Assembly (NCBI RefSeq): GCF_003324485.1
Contig: NZ_QODK01000005.1
Coordinates: 1 to 64,000, forward strand
Source: Cohaesibacter intestini
GTDB lineage: Bacteria > Pseudomonadota > Alphaproteobacteria > Rhizobiales > Cohaesibacteraceae
Reading direction: 5' to 3'
DNA: 64,000 nucleotides
The position numbers were made by a program, and so were the translations under genes. This document shows, one piece after another, positions 23,239 to 31,528 of this stretch (position 1 is the first letter of the stretch; every line of letters starts with the position of its first letter). The notes beneath the pieces are model-generated. The model was not told the DNA's origin. It ran no database searches and was given only the letters and a program-made list of their open reading frames with translations.

Positions 23239-25351
23239 AAGCTTTGCCAGGGGTCAGGGTGGCGGCAATGCTCCGGTTAATTATCTCATAGCCCTAGATG
23301 TGCTGGCCTATGACGAAAACCGAAATGTCCTGCGCGATGAGAATGGCGATGTGATCATGAAACGCCGTGATCCGCCACCAGACATTATGCGTGGCGATCC
23401 CAATATCACGCGCGACTTGATCAACAGCTCCCCATTCGAATGGTCATATGTGTCAGGCGTTGTTGCCTTTGCGTCGGATGATAATCCGAATGAAGAGCAA
23501 CAACAGGAGGTAATGGACGCCTTTGAAATGCTGGCATTCGCCGGCCTCGAACCCGAACAATATGACATTTTGTGGGTCAGGCACACGCACGAAGGCAAGG
23601 TCGAGCTGCATTTCTGTCTGCCTCGCCTAGAGCTGATATCGGGTAAATCGTTCAATCCGTTCCCGCCAGGGTTTGAAAAAGCCTTCAACAGCCTGCGCGA
23701 TGTTCAGAACAAACTCCATGGCTGGGCTGACCCAGAAGACCCCTCCCGCGCCAGAGAGCGCAAAAATGTCAAAGAAAGTCAAAGCCGGGCCGAAACACGG
23801 GATGAGATCCATAACTGGATTGTGAGCGAGATAGTAGCCGGAACCATCAACAACCGGTCAGAGATGATCGACGTGCTGCGACAAAACGGCTTTAAAATTC
23901 CGCGCCCCGGCAAAAACTACATCACCGTAAAATTACCCAATTTCGACAAAGGTTTCCGCATGAAAGGAGAAATATACAATGAAGGATGGACAAGAAACGA
24001 GGCCATTGCACGAGCAATTGCTCAGGCAGCAACAGGAAGCGGAAAACCGCCGAAAAGACTTGATGGCATCAGCCTCGCAAAGCTTCAAGAACGACTTGGA
24101 AGCCATATTGATCGACGCAAAGAATACAATCAAAGCCGGTATCCAAGACCTCAAGTCCGAAGTCGAGACGCAGTTGAACCAGGAACGGATCGAGGCGCAA
24201 CAGATTCAGACCCGATACGAGGAATTACTGCAGGACCTGTCAACAATCCTGAAGACGATCTACAAGAAACAAACGACAACTGCGGCAGCTTTGGAACAAT
24301 TGAAAGCGCAGATGAAGAGACTGAAGATGATGGCAGCAGCGGCGATCATCTCAATGCCAGTCATTTTCTGGTTTCTGATGCCGGCACAACAGGATCATCT
24401 GCAGCAAGGCAAACCAATGCCCCTCCGGATTCCGGGCCGATATCTGATCATGGACAGAAAAACCGGCGAAATGGCCAATTGCTTGATGCTGCCGACCGGA
24501 CGAAAGCCTCAATGCACGAAAGTGGAGTTTTGACCGATGCCACAAAACCATCAAGAAATCAGCCAGCCCACCTTGCTGACGCCACTCGAGCGCGAGTTGA
24601 TGTCATCCATCGAAGAATTGGTGACACAATTGAACGGGTCAAACGAAGAGCAGAACAAAGCACTGCAAGATACCGTCAACTTGCTGATGCAACGGCAGGA
24701 AGCGCTCGAAGCCTCATTCAAAGCCTTTCAATCCTGTCAACTGGACTACAACACTGCTTTGATTGGTTGGGCTGGCACCCCGAACGATCAGAAAAGTCGG
24801 GCCCGCTTGTCTCAAGCGATCAATGCTCTGAAACAATTCGACCAAGCCGCTTCTTCAAAATGATCTTGAAAAATGCCGAGTTGCGGCAGCAACGCAAGAA
24901 TCAGCAGCAAGAAATCGAAAGGGCCAAAGCTCGGCCCGCAACATCACCAAGGCCAATGGAGCAAGCCCGCTCCTTTGACCACCTCGATGCGGCCGACTTC
25001 GAACGCCGAATTGATCTGGAAACAGGTGAGATTATTGACGGTGACGATTATGTTGCTGACGCCAGCAACCACGACAAGCGCCCACCGGTGGGACAAAAAG
25101 CAGGGCAAAATAGTGTTGAGACTAACTCCATCGCACCAGCGCATCGTCAAAAGCCTGAAGGGCAAATAACAGAAGCAGTATCACGGAATGAAGAATTTCG
25201 ACCGCCACGACCTGCCGCCCCAATCTCGCAGCCCACAAATGACAAACGGCAGGCTTCGCCTGTCTCATCAAGCGCTCAGGCCCCGAGCGAACCCAACGGT
25301 GCTAAAATCCCCCCTAAAAAGCGCCGCCGCGACAGAGGGTATGAGCGGTGA
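23228..25351 (+). CDS. mobA: Relaxase (MobA/VirD2-like nuclease) with overprinted C-terminal half
   Basis: A 707-residue relaxase that nicks and pilots DNA in transfer. The N-terminal domain has the likely catalytic Tyr19 in NAPVNYLIALDV, FEMLAFAGLEPEQYD, and the metal triad H119, H121 and H128 in VRHTHEGKVELHF, then a PFPPGFE segment. From about residue 250 the protein is hydrophilic and low in structure, and this part is overprinted by two other genes in the +1 frame. AGGAG precedes the start; 23222 and 23231 are alternatives. The layout (mobC, mobA, nested mobB) matches RSF1010-type mobilisation regions. Confidence 0.85.
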   Translation: MMLKSFARGQGGGNAPVNYLIALDVLAYDENRNVLRDENGDVIMKRRDPPPDIMRGDPNITRDLINSSPFEWSYVSGVVAFASDDNPNEEQQQEVMDAFEMLAFAGLEPEQYDILWVRHTHEGKVELHFCLPRLELISGKSFNPFPPGFEKAFNSLRDVQNKLHGWADPEDPSRARERKNVKESQSRAETRDEIHNWIVSEIVAGTINNRSEMIDVLRQNGFKIPRPGKNYITVKLPNFDKGFRMKGEIYNEGWTRNEAIARAIAQAATGSGKPPKRLDGISLAKLQERLGSHIDRRKEYNQSRYPRPQVRSRDAVEPGTDRGATDSDPIRGITAGPVNNPEDDLQETNDNCGSFGTIESADEETEDDGSSGDHLNASHFLVSDAGTTGSSAARQTNAPPDSGPISDHGQKNRRNGQLLDAADRTKASMHESGVLTDATKPSRNQPAHLADATRARVDVIHRRIGDTIERVKRRAEQSTARYRQLADATAGSARSLIQSLSILSTGLQHCFDWLGWHPERSEKSGPLVSSDQCSETIRPSRFFKMILKNAELRQQRKNQQQEIERAKARPATSPRPMEQARSFDHLDAADFERRIDLETGEIIDGDDYVADASNHDKRPPVGQKAGQNSVETNSIAPAHRQKPEGQITEAVSRNEEFRPPRPAAPISQPTNDKRQASPVSSSAQAPSEPNGAKIPPKKRRRDRGYER
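23979..24533 (+). CDS. mobB: MobB-like coiled-coil membrane protein nested in the relaxase gene
   Basis: A 184-residue protein in the +1 frame, wholly inside the relaxase gene. AAAGGAG lies nine bases before its ATG. Residues about 1-115 form a long charged coiled coil (HEQLLRQQQEAENRRKDL...), residues about 117-135 a transmembrane helix (MMAAAAIISMPVIFWFLMP), then a short tail. RSF1010 MobB is likewise encoded within mobA in another frame and is membrane-associated, so the match in place and design is strong. Sequence homology was not tested. It probably anchors the relaxosome to the membrane or coupling protein. Confidence 0.8.
   Translation: MKDGQETRPLHEQLLRQQQEAENRRKDLMASASQSFKNDLEAILIDAKNTIKAGIQDLKSEVETQLNQERIEAQQIQTRYEELLQDLSTILKTIYKKQTTTAAALEQLKAQMKRLKMMAAAAIISMPVIFWFLMPAQQDHLQQGKPMPLRIPGRYLIMDRKTGEMANCLMLPTGRKPQCTKVEF
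24537..24863 (+). CDS. Second nested protein, helical, after the MobB-like gene
   Basis: A 108-residue helical protein (SSIEELVTQLNGSNEEQNKALQDTVN...) that starts three bases after the MobB-like stop, in the same frame and still inside the relaxase gene. Amphipathic coiled-coil character and a normal amino-acid mix make it look like a real product. No separate ribosome site is evident; translation could follow by re-initiation. No family was recognised. Confidence 0.55.
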   Translation: MPQNHQEISQPTLLTPLERELMSSIEELVTQLNGSNEEQNKALQDTVNLLMQRQEALEASFKAFQSCQLDYNTALIGWAGTPNDQKSRARLSQAINALKQFDQAASSK

Positions 25352-25492
25352 TGCCGCACAAAGCAAAAGAGGGAGAAATCGACCAATCGGCTTTCATGTG
25401 GCGGTCCGGGTGACGCCACATTCAACCCGATTAGTCTGAATAACAGATGGGAGGAATGGATAGGCGGAGCATCTAAAACCTTAGGAGCTTCC

Positions 25493-26041
25493 ATGAATGA
25501 TGCAATTGTCCCGCAAATCACCCTTGATGACAGTATTCGACTGGGCAGCAGCGAAAAAGTTGAGGGTTCAGAACAAACTTGTAAGCCAGACACATGTTCG
25601 ACAACCATCAATGACTGGATATCGGGTCCCACCCCCTTTATCCCGATCATTATCATCTCGGAAGAAAACCTGTTCGACGTGAAGATGTGCAACGACGCAG
25701 CCATCAAGCATCTGCAAACGGCGCTTTCATTGATCAATACCCTTGATCAAAGCTCGCTCGGCTCGATCAGCAAAGAAATCACCATGATGGCAGAAGTGGT
25801 GACAGAAAAGCGATTGTTCAACGAACAATACAGACGGTCAGTAGAGAGATTGCGGGAAAACCTGCGCAGCATTGCAAATCCCGACCAGAAAGATGTGCTC
25901 GATAAGATCTCAAAGCGTCTTGGAGAAGCACTGGCTCAGTCGGATCAGATCGATTACGCCCTTTGCCCACTCAACAACAGTGAACGCCTTTACAGCCTAG
26001 ACCATTTCGAAATGATCGACTGCATCCTGCAGAATATGTGA
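25493..26041 (+). CDS. Unknown acidic protein of the element
   Basis: A 182-residue protein preceded by AGGAG at a good distance. The N-terminal third is polar with a hydrophobic FIPIIIISEEN strand; the rest is helical (AIKHLQTALSLINTLDQ..., RRSVERLRENLRSI). It has five cysteines without a clear pattern. No family was recognised. It sits between the relaxase and the integrase module and is followed by a GC-rich hairpin, so it may be the last gene of the mobilisation transcript. Confidence 0.6.
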   Translation: MNDAIVPQITLDDSIRLGSSEKVEGSEQTCKPDTCSTTINDWISGPTPFIPIIIISEENLFDVKMCNDAAIKHLQTALSLINTLDQSSLGSISKEITMMAEVVTEKRLFNEQYRRSVERLRENLRSIANPDQKDVLDKISKRLGEALAQSDQIDYALCPLNNSERLYSLDHFEMIDCILQNM

Positions 26042-26086
26042 CAGCCCTTCAGCGGCACACTTCCCCAAACACCATGAGCCTAATTG

Positions 26087-26111
26087 CCGCCCCACACCAT
26101 TAGTGGGGCGG
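26087..26111 (+). terminator. GC-rich hairpin, 9-bp stem and 7-base loop
   Basis: CCGCCCCAC/GTGGGGCGG, perfect, 46 bases after the preceding stop. No T tract follows. It has the same stem and loop sizes as the hairpin at 26583-26607. Confidence 0.55.
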
Positions 26112-26148
26112 TATGGAAGGCTTCAAACAAATTCTGAAAGACGAATAA

Positions 26149-26559
26149 ATGACATCGATTCCCCAAAGCTTCAGACACAATATCTCTTTACAGCTTAACC
26201 AGGATACAACTGACATCAGCCGCATCATCGATATCGGGGCGGATGCGATCCGTGACGCGAGACTGGCGCTCGATTGGCTACCAGCCGATGTTCCGATCGA
26301 AGACCTATTTCAAGACATCGCACCTGTTCAGGCCTTGATTAAAGCTGTGCAGACCCGCGCAGTGCTGGAACCGGAATTTTCTGACATTGCTGATCAGGTA
26401 TTGGAGCAGCTGCCTGCTGAATTTGATGACAGAGACCCAATCGAAAGACGCCTTGAGCGGGCAAGATCCAATCTGCGAGACGCCAAATATAATGCCAATC
26501 GATATCTGGATTTGATTGTCGCCGAGGCGAAACGGGCTCGATCACGCGGCTCTCATTGA
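26149..26559 (+). CDS. Unknown helical protein of the element
   Basis: A 136-residue protein, nearly all helical and charged (IIDIGADAIRDARLALDWLP..., PIERRLERARSNLRDAKYNANRYLDLI). There are no cysteines and no membrane segments. No family was recognised. It lies between two GC-rich hairpins of matching shape, so it may be transcribed alone. The ribosome site is poor (GACGAATAA upstream). Confidence 0.5.
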   Translation: MTSIPQSFRHNISLQLNQDTTDISRIIDIGADAIRDARLALDWLPADVPIEDLFQDIAPVQALIKAVQTRAVLEPEFSDIADQVLEQLPAEFDDRDPIERRLERARSNLRDAKYNANRYLDLIVAEAKRARSRGSH

Positions 26560-26582
26560 TCGCCAAATCCGATGTCCATTAG

Positions 26583-26607
26583 ACCCCGCCCATCCTGAGG
26601 GCGGGGT
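26583..26607 (+). terminator. GC-rich hairpin, 9-bp stem and 7-base loop
   Basis: ACCCCGCCC/GGGCGGGGT, perfect, followed by TGAAAAAG, 23 bases after the gene ending at 26559. It probably terminates that gene. Confidence 0.55.
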
Positions 26608-27161
26608 TGAAAAAGCCACCATAGCAAGAGCAGCAACGTCAAAAACATGGTTTATGAAAATTCATGTTTTTCTGCGGGGCGAAATCGCGACCAGCAGGCT
26701 GAAATTTTCCGCCACTGCAGCGAGTAGTCATGAATCGTGGGCAAGGCCTGCTTCCACGAAATGAGAAAAATTAAAATAACCAACGATAACAGTACTTTAT
26801 ATCCTAAACAGAAATTAATTTTTGCTTCCAGCCAAACGAACCCACCTCTTAAGATTCAAGTTTTTTCTGCCATGGGCGAAATTTCCAGAGAGAAAAGTGC
26901 TCCCGCTCAAAAACCGCCGGTCTGGCCTCGTGGTGGCGAGCGAAAATTTCCGAAATTCTGCCAGATCATGGTGTCGTCAAGGAATTTCACCTCTTCAGCT
27001 CCAGCAAAATCGGGCCATTTGAATTTTTTAAGTCAATTAATTCAATAACTTGAATAAAAAATCGAGAAAAATTATTTTTAAATTTTTCAAACGGACTCAC
27101 TTCGCTGATGCCGCCGAACAGAAAATTGCTTCGGCCAACATCGAAGAAGAGCCGTTGAACA
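26608..27161. other. AT-rich region ahead of xis-int
   Basis: 554 bases without a supported gene. They contain several GAAATTTC-like blocks (near 26700, 26880 and 26943) and two copies of an AAACGAACCCAC-type motif (26834-26848 and 27089-27103) that also occurs upstream of parA and mobC. A 103-codon frame at 26737-27048 has no ribosome site or family signal. Confidence 0.5.
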
Positions 27162-27551
27162 ATGCCATCAGGATCAGAATCAAAGGAATTGGGTTTGTTA
27201 CATCAGGATGCACCGCGCCTAATAACGCACGGAAAAACTCCAGATGAATGGGCCGCTGTATTTGCCAGCCATGGCAGATCAGTAAGCGCCAAGACAATTG
27301 CCGCCAAAGCAAATCGGCTCAGCATTGGTGCCCGAATTGGCCGCGATTTGATTCTGCTTCCTGAACAAATTGATGTCATCTTAATGGAGAATGCAACATG
27401 CCGCTCAAAGCTTACAAACGTGGCAAGACATGGTGGGCAAAAGGTCGGGTCGAATTCAATGACCGGCCCATCACCGAATACATCCGCGAAAGCACTGGCG
27501 CATCTGAAAAGGCTGGCGCAGAAGACTGGATCCGGAACCGCACGGAGCTAG
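27162..27551 (+). CDS. Probable excisionase / recombination directionality factor
   Basis: A 129-codon frame whose core (TPDEWAAVFASHGRSVSAKTIAAKANRLSIGARIGRDLILLPEQID) is a winged helix-turn-helix like those encoded just upstream of alphaproteobacterial integrases. Such proteins steer the integrase toward excision. The start is uncertain; a TTG near 27207 with AAAGGA upstream is an alternative. The frame overlaps the integrase by 154 bases, more than usual, so the last 40 or so residues may be an overprinted extension. Confidence 0.65.
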   Translation: MPSGSESKELGLLHQDAPRLITHGKTPDEWAAVFASHGRSVSAKTIAAKANRLSIGARIGRDLILLPEQIDVILMENATCRSKLTNVARHGGQKVGSNSMTGPSPNTSAKALAHLKRLAQKTGSGTARS

Positions 27552-28462
27552 AATTAAGGCGCTACCACTTCGGTGATGAGCAGCCACCAATCACCCTAGA
27601 AGAAGCTGCTTTGCTAACCGACCTTGATCCCCAATCAGCGAAGCGCATAGTGCCCGTTGTCGAACTCTATGGTAAAAAGCGCATTAACGATCTGAACTCT
27701 GAGATTATTAGGGAGATATGCAGAACAGTTCAACCAAACAACTCCACTGACACATGGCGTCGCTGGATTCTGGTTCCTCTTAAAAAAATAGCCAGAACTG
27801 CTACCTCGACAGGACGCTGTCATAAAATTGAGTTTGACGGCTTCAACAATCTAGAGCGGGTGACTCAAGACAAGAAGCGCGGAAAACAAAGCCGCCCTCC
27901 CAAAAAACCAGGGTCACGCGAATGGCTGGCGGCGTTCAAAACAACCGCCTCACCCACTCTCTATGTCCTTGCACGTTTCATGTTTGAGACAGCATCGCGG
28001 GTCGGACAAGCGACAGCCATGACCCCATACCATCTTTCGCGCTTGGATGAGAACATCGTCATGATCCCTTGTGCCAAAGGTCATTCTGAAACAGAACTTG
28101 AAATCGACGACACGCTTGCAAATCTTCTCAGATCTCTCGAACCCAAGACCCCAAGAGGCTGGGCGAAGAAGCCGGAAAACCTGCGTGTCTTCGGTTACGC
28201 CTCCAAGGACGGCCCAACCAAAGCATGGAACAGCGCTTGCGAAAGAGCCAACATAACTAGACTTACACGCCACGAAGCTGGTCGCCATGGATTTGCTACC
28301 GAAACATTCACTCGCAAAGGAGTGGACCTTAAAGCCTGCACTGAATATGGCCGCTGGGCAGACCCCATGCTGTTCCTCAAAACCTACGCTCATGCCGAAG
28401 AAAGTACGGAAAAGGTGTTGACTGCAATTCGTACAACACCCGTACAGAAAAACGAGGAATAG
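27398..28462 (+). CDS. Tyrosine integrase of the 17.6-kb element
   Basis: A 354-residue tyrosine recombinase facing the right att copy 42 bases after its stop. The N-terminal arm domain (MPLKAYKRGKTWWAKGRVEF) is followed by a core-binding helix bundle and a catalytic domain with R201 (ETASRVGQ), K227, H292 and R296 (HEAGRHGF), W320 and nucleophile Y330 (LKTYAHAEE). It is unlike the 9.5-kb integrase in length and domain order, yet both lie beside the same tRNA fragment, so two different recombinases use one target. Confidence 0.9.
   Translation: MPLKAYKRGKTWWAKGRVEFNDRPITEYIRESTGASEKAGAEDWIRNRTELELRRYHFGDEQPPITLEEAALLTDLDPQSAKRIVPVVELYGKKRINDLNSEIIREICRTVQPNNSTDTWRRWILVPLKKIARTATSTGRCHKIEFDGFNNLERVTQDKKRGKQSRPPKKPGSREWLAAFKTTASPTLYVLARFMFETASRVGQATAMTPYHLSRLDENIVMIPCAKGHSETELEIDDTLANLLRSLEPKTPRGWAKKPENLRVFGYASKDGPTKAWNSACERANITRLTRHEAGRHGFATETFTRKGVDLKACTEYGRWADPMLFLKTYAHAEESTEKVLTAIRTTPVQKNEE
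28428..28447 (+). repeat. Candidate integrase arm site, right end
   Basis: TTCGTACAACACCCGTACAG lies in the last codons of the integrase gene, close to the right att copy. It matches the left-end motif at 11075-11094 in 17 of 20 positions by eye. Confidence 0.45.
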
Positions 28463-28504
28463 AATAAAATGTTGATAAATAAGAGTAAAATAGCGTCGCT
28501 CGCA

Positions 28505-28554
28505 GCCCTCCGAAGGCAGAGGCCAGAGGTTCGAATCCTCTCGGGTGCGCCAAT
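28505..28554 (+). repeat. att site: 3' end of tRNA-Arg(CCG), right copy
   Basis: 50 bases identical to 10937-10986, spanning the tRNA from the anticodon stem to GCGCCA and two further bases. The bases before it (CGCA) break the anticodon stem, and no tRNA 5' half precedes it, so it too is a fragment. Confidence 0.88.
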
Positions 28555-29116
28555 TATTTCAATGACTTAGATGAAAACGCGACCCAACCGGACAATCGGG
28601 TTCCTGTAGGGCTACAAACAAAATACCTGCCGGGCTTCTTGCACGTGACAGGTAACTGGAATTCGGTTGTCGCAATCATTGCCTACTGGTCTCGCGCAAT
28701 ACCAGAAATCTTTACCTCCCAAACGAGGGAAAGGTGGGGAGCACATCACATCGTGTCTGGTCTCCCCAAAAAATCTACGCTTCTTCAACGGAATCAGCCG
28801 CGATTGCAAAACTTGGACTTGGGTGGGCGTTCTTGCATGATAATATATAGCAAGGGTCCGCTCCTAGTCCTTTGCACGCTTGGTAAGGATGGAGTGTCAG
28901 CTAGAGCTAGGAAAAACGCCGTGAATTGTGTCTCCATAGGCTGCATTCCTCATGGATTCAACAGCTTTCGGAGGTGTGTTTTTAATGCATGCCGATGGTG
29001 TTTGAGTTTCGACAAGGCCTGTATTTGCATTGACTCCGTTCATCAAGGCGATAGTCAGCAAAGACAAAATTGGCACACGAGCAATGAGCCCACGTGCCAA
29101 CTCTAACTTTCATCGT
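28555..29116. other. Non-coding region right of the element
   Basis: 562 bases. A 155-codon plus-strand frame exists (28639-29106), but its Cys/Trp-rich composition is not protein-like and no ribosome site is seen. It separates the element from the leftward ABC operon. Confidence 0.45.
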
Positions 29117-30661
29117 CTATTTCTTGCTAACGGCTTTGAAATTGTAGAAAAAGCCCGAAGGGTGAACCTTGTATCCTTCAACCCCGCTGTTTGAGGCTGC
29201 TACATAGATCTTGTGCACCAGAGGAATGATCGGCGCATCCTCCTGCAGGATTTGCTGTGCCTTGATATAGACGTCCATGGCGTCTGGTCCAACGTCCAGG
29301 CCGCGCCCCTTGTCCACCAGCGCATCGAACTCCGGATTGGACCAGTTCTGATAGTTGAGGCCAGCTTGGGAGTGGAATTGGGATTTCAGATGCAAGTCCG
29401 GATGACCGGTCATTTCCGGTGTCCAGAAAACGACCGAGACATCATAGGCGCCTTGTTTGACCTTATCGAGCATGCCCGCCCAGGTGAACAATTCGATCTT
29501 GGACTTGATGCCATGTTGCGCCAGCAGAGCGGCCATCGTCTCGGTAATCACCGACATTTCGGCACGGCTGGAATAGCTGACGATACGTAACTCAAGCGGC
29601 GCCCCGTCCTTGGACCAAACGCCATCGACCTTCTCAAAGCCTGCCTCGGCCAGCAGAACGGCAGCCGCTTCGGGATCGAATCTGTAACTGGAGACTTTGT
29701 CCGAGGACCAAGGGAACGCAGCCGGGAAGAATTTCCAGGCAGGCTTGCCGATATTGTCGAGAGCACCCTTGACCAACAGATCACGATCAACAAGCAGGTT
29801 CAGAGCCTGTCGCACCTTGCTGTCGGACAGTGGGCTCATCTCACCTGCATTGAAGGCACCATAATAGAGGCCAGCGCTTGGTTCCTTATACACTTTGAGT
29901 TTGTCGTCTGCTTCCATGCGTTGAACATCGGATGGCAACAGATGCACGACGAAATCCACTTCCCCCGTCTCCAACGCAAGGGCACGCGCATTGTGATCGG
30001 GAATGAAGCGATACACAATTTTGTCCAGAGCCGGACTGTCTCCCCAATAGCCGTCGAACCGTTCGACCACGGTTCGGTCCTGCTTTTTATAATCGACAAA
30101 TTGCCACGGGCCGGTGCCGACCGGTTTGACAAACGCACCCTTGTCATCAAACGACGCGCGGGCATAGATGACCGTGATTGCATCGGTCAATTGATTGGGT
30201 AGGGCTGCGAAGGGTGCGTTGGTTTCGACCTCAAGGACAGCATCCGAGACAGCCGTAATGGCCTTGATATTCAGCAGATCCGAGGCGTAAGGCAGAAGTG
30301 CAATGACGCGTTCCAGCGAGTATTTTGCTGCGGCCGCGTTGAAGTCACTGCCATCATGGAATTTGACACCTTCGCGAAGCGTGAAGGACCAACGCGTTGG
30401 CGTTTCTCTTTTCCAGGAGGTCGCGAGACCGGGAATGAGCTTCATGTCGAAGTCGAGCTTGATCAGGGTGTCGAGAATCTCGCTTTCATTAAAGAAGCGG
30501 CTTCTGCGTGGTTTCATGGAGAGCGGCAACGCTTCCCACATGGTCGCGACGGTGAGGGTGCGGTCCCCTTGTTCAGCATGGCTGGCCGATAGGGGCACCG
30601 CCAATGCTGCAACAGCAAGCAAAGCTGTCGCCGCCCCTTTAAACAATGACCTGATTTTCAT
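29117..30661 (-). CDS. SBP family 5 (peptide/nickel-type) substrate-binding protein
   Basis: A 514-residue periplasmic binding protein of the DppA/OppA/NikA class. The signal peptide spans about residues 1-29 (cleavage near SHAEQG). Family motifs include WSFTLREGVKFHDGS, PVGTGPWQFVDY and VRQALNLLVDRDLL. The length is normal for the family. The ligand cannot be read from sequence. It begins directly after the upstream permease gene ends, the last gene of a leftward operon that has two permeases but no ATPase gene in the window. Confidence 0.93.
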   Translation of the reverse strand: MKIRSLFKGAATALLAVAALAVPLSASHAEQGDRTLTVATMWEALPLSMKPRRSRFFNESEILDTLIKLDFDMKLIPGLATSWKRETPTRWSFTLREGVKFHDGSDFNAAAAKYSLERVIALLPYASDLLNIKAITAVSDAVLEVETNAPFAALPNQLTDAITVIYARASFDDKGAFVKPVGTGPWQFVDYKKQDRTVVERFDGYWGDSPALDKIVYRFIPDHNARALALETGEVDFVVHLLPSDVQRMEADDKLKVYKEPSAGLYYGAFNAGEMSPLSDSKVRQALNLLVDRDLLVKGALDNIGKPAWKFFPAAFPWSSDKVSSYRFDPEAAAVLLAEAGFEKVDGVWSKDGAPLELRIVSYSSRAEMSVITETMAALLAQHGIKSKIELFTWAGMLDKVKQGAYDVSVVFWTPEMTGHPDLHLKSQFHSQAGLNYQNWSNPEFDALVDKGRGLDVGPDAMDVYIKAQQILQEDAPIIPLVHKIYVAASNSGVEGYKVHPSGFFYNFKAVSKK

Positions 30662-31528
30662 TCATGTTCTCCGTGATTTGAGTGGATTTGTGTGTGTGCC
30701 CCGGAGTCGGTCGCCATAGGCGTCTCCGAACAGATTGATCGCCATGACAAGCGCCATGATGGCCAGACCGGGAGCAAGAACGAGGTGAGGGTGAGACCTC
30801 AGGTGAGATCGGGATTCCGCAATCATCCGGCCCCATTCGGCCGTACCCGGCTCAACGCCAAGGCCAAGAAAGCTGAGCCCTGCAAAAGAGAGAATGGCCC
30901 AGGACATGGAAAAGGCCGTGACGGTGAGAAGCGGTCCGGCGATATTGGGCAGTAGGTGGTGCCGGATGATCCGAAAGCGCCCTGCCCCCAAGCTTTCTGC
31001 TGCTGCAACGTAAGTCTTGGCCTTTTCCACCATCACCATGTTGCGTACCAGTCGGGCATATTCGGTCCAGTGCACCGAGATCAGCGCAACAATGACCGCC
31101 CACAGACCAAGACCCAGAACGCCGGCAATGACCATGGTAATGGCCAGTGCCGGAAGGACCGACATCCCTTCGCAAAGGCGCATGACGCACTTATCCATGA
31201 GACCGCCCAGATAGCCAGACAGCGCACCGATGAGTGTTCCGATGCCACCTGCAAACAGGACAACAAGCAGGGCGCTGCCAACCGTAATCCGGGCACCATG
31301 CAGGAGGCGGGAAAAGACGTCTCTTCCCATCTGGTCCGTACCGAGCCAATGGATGAAGGAAGGGCTTGAAAGCCGGTTCAGAATGTCAATCGCATAGGGG
31401 TCGTATGGGGTAAACACCGGTGTCCCGATCGATGCGAGCACCACAACAAGGATCAACAGAGCCTTCAATCCGGTCCATCTTGAAAAGGACCGGGTCTGCA
31501 AATTGATGCCTAGGGTTTTGCGGAGCAT
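30662..31528 (-). CDS. DppC/NikC-type ABC permease
   Basis: A 288-residue inner-membrane permease. It has the N-terminal helix and FTPYDPYAIDILNRL...HWLGTDQMGRDVFSRLLHG, diagnostic for the DppC/NikC subfamily, then five further helices with the EAA-type loop ESLGAGRFRIIRHHLLPN that docks an ATPase. It is abutted on both sides by the partner permease and the binding protein, with stop and start touching. Confidence 0.92.
   Translation of the reverse strand: MLRKTLGINLQTRSFSRWTGLKALLILVVVLASIGTPVFTPYDPYAIDILNRLSSPSFIHWLGTDQMGRDVFSRLLHGARITVGSALLVVLFAGGIGTLIGALSGYLGGLMDKCVMRLCEGMSVLPALAITMVIAGVLGLGLWAVIVALISVHWTEYARLVRNMVMVEKAKTYVAAAESLGAGRFRIIRHHLLPNIAGPLLTVTAFSMSWAILSFAGLSFLGLGVEPGTAEWGRMIAESRSHLRSHPHLVLAPGLAIMALVMAINLFGDAYGDRLRGTHTNPLKSRRT

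Larger units (their letters stand above)
10937..28554. mobile_element. 17.6-kb integrative and mobilisable element with defence-like cargo
   Basis: Bounded by identical 50-base tRNA-Arg 3' fragments. The right end has xis-int facing the fragment, the usual order for tRNA-targeting elements. Inside are parA-RHH with repeat arrays, mobC, a relaxase with nested genes, and about 9 kb of cargo with a ubiquitin-like conjugation operon and an ImmA-helicase fusion. No conjugation (type IV secretion) genes are present, so it would need a helper for transfer. Confidence 0.85.

Noticed and set aside
24873-25169. Third nested frame in the relaxase gene
   Set aside because: In the same frame as the MobB-like gene, but its first 40 residues are basic and low complexity and no ribosome site is visible; cannot be supported.
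28639-29106. 155-codon frame right of the element
   Set aside because: Unusual Cys/Trp/Arg content, no ribosome site, no family; treated as non-coding.
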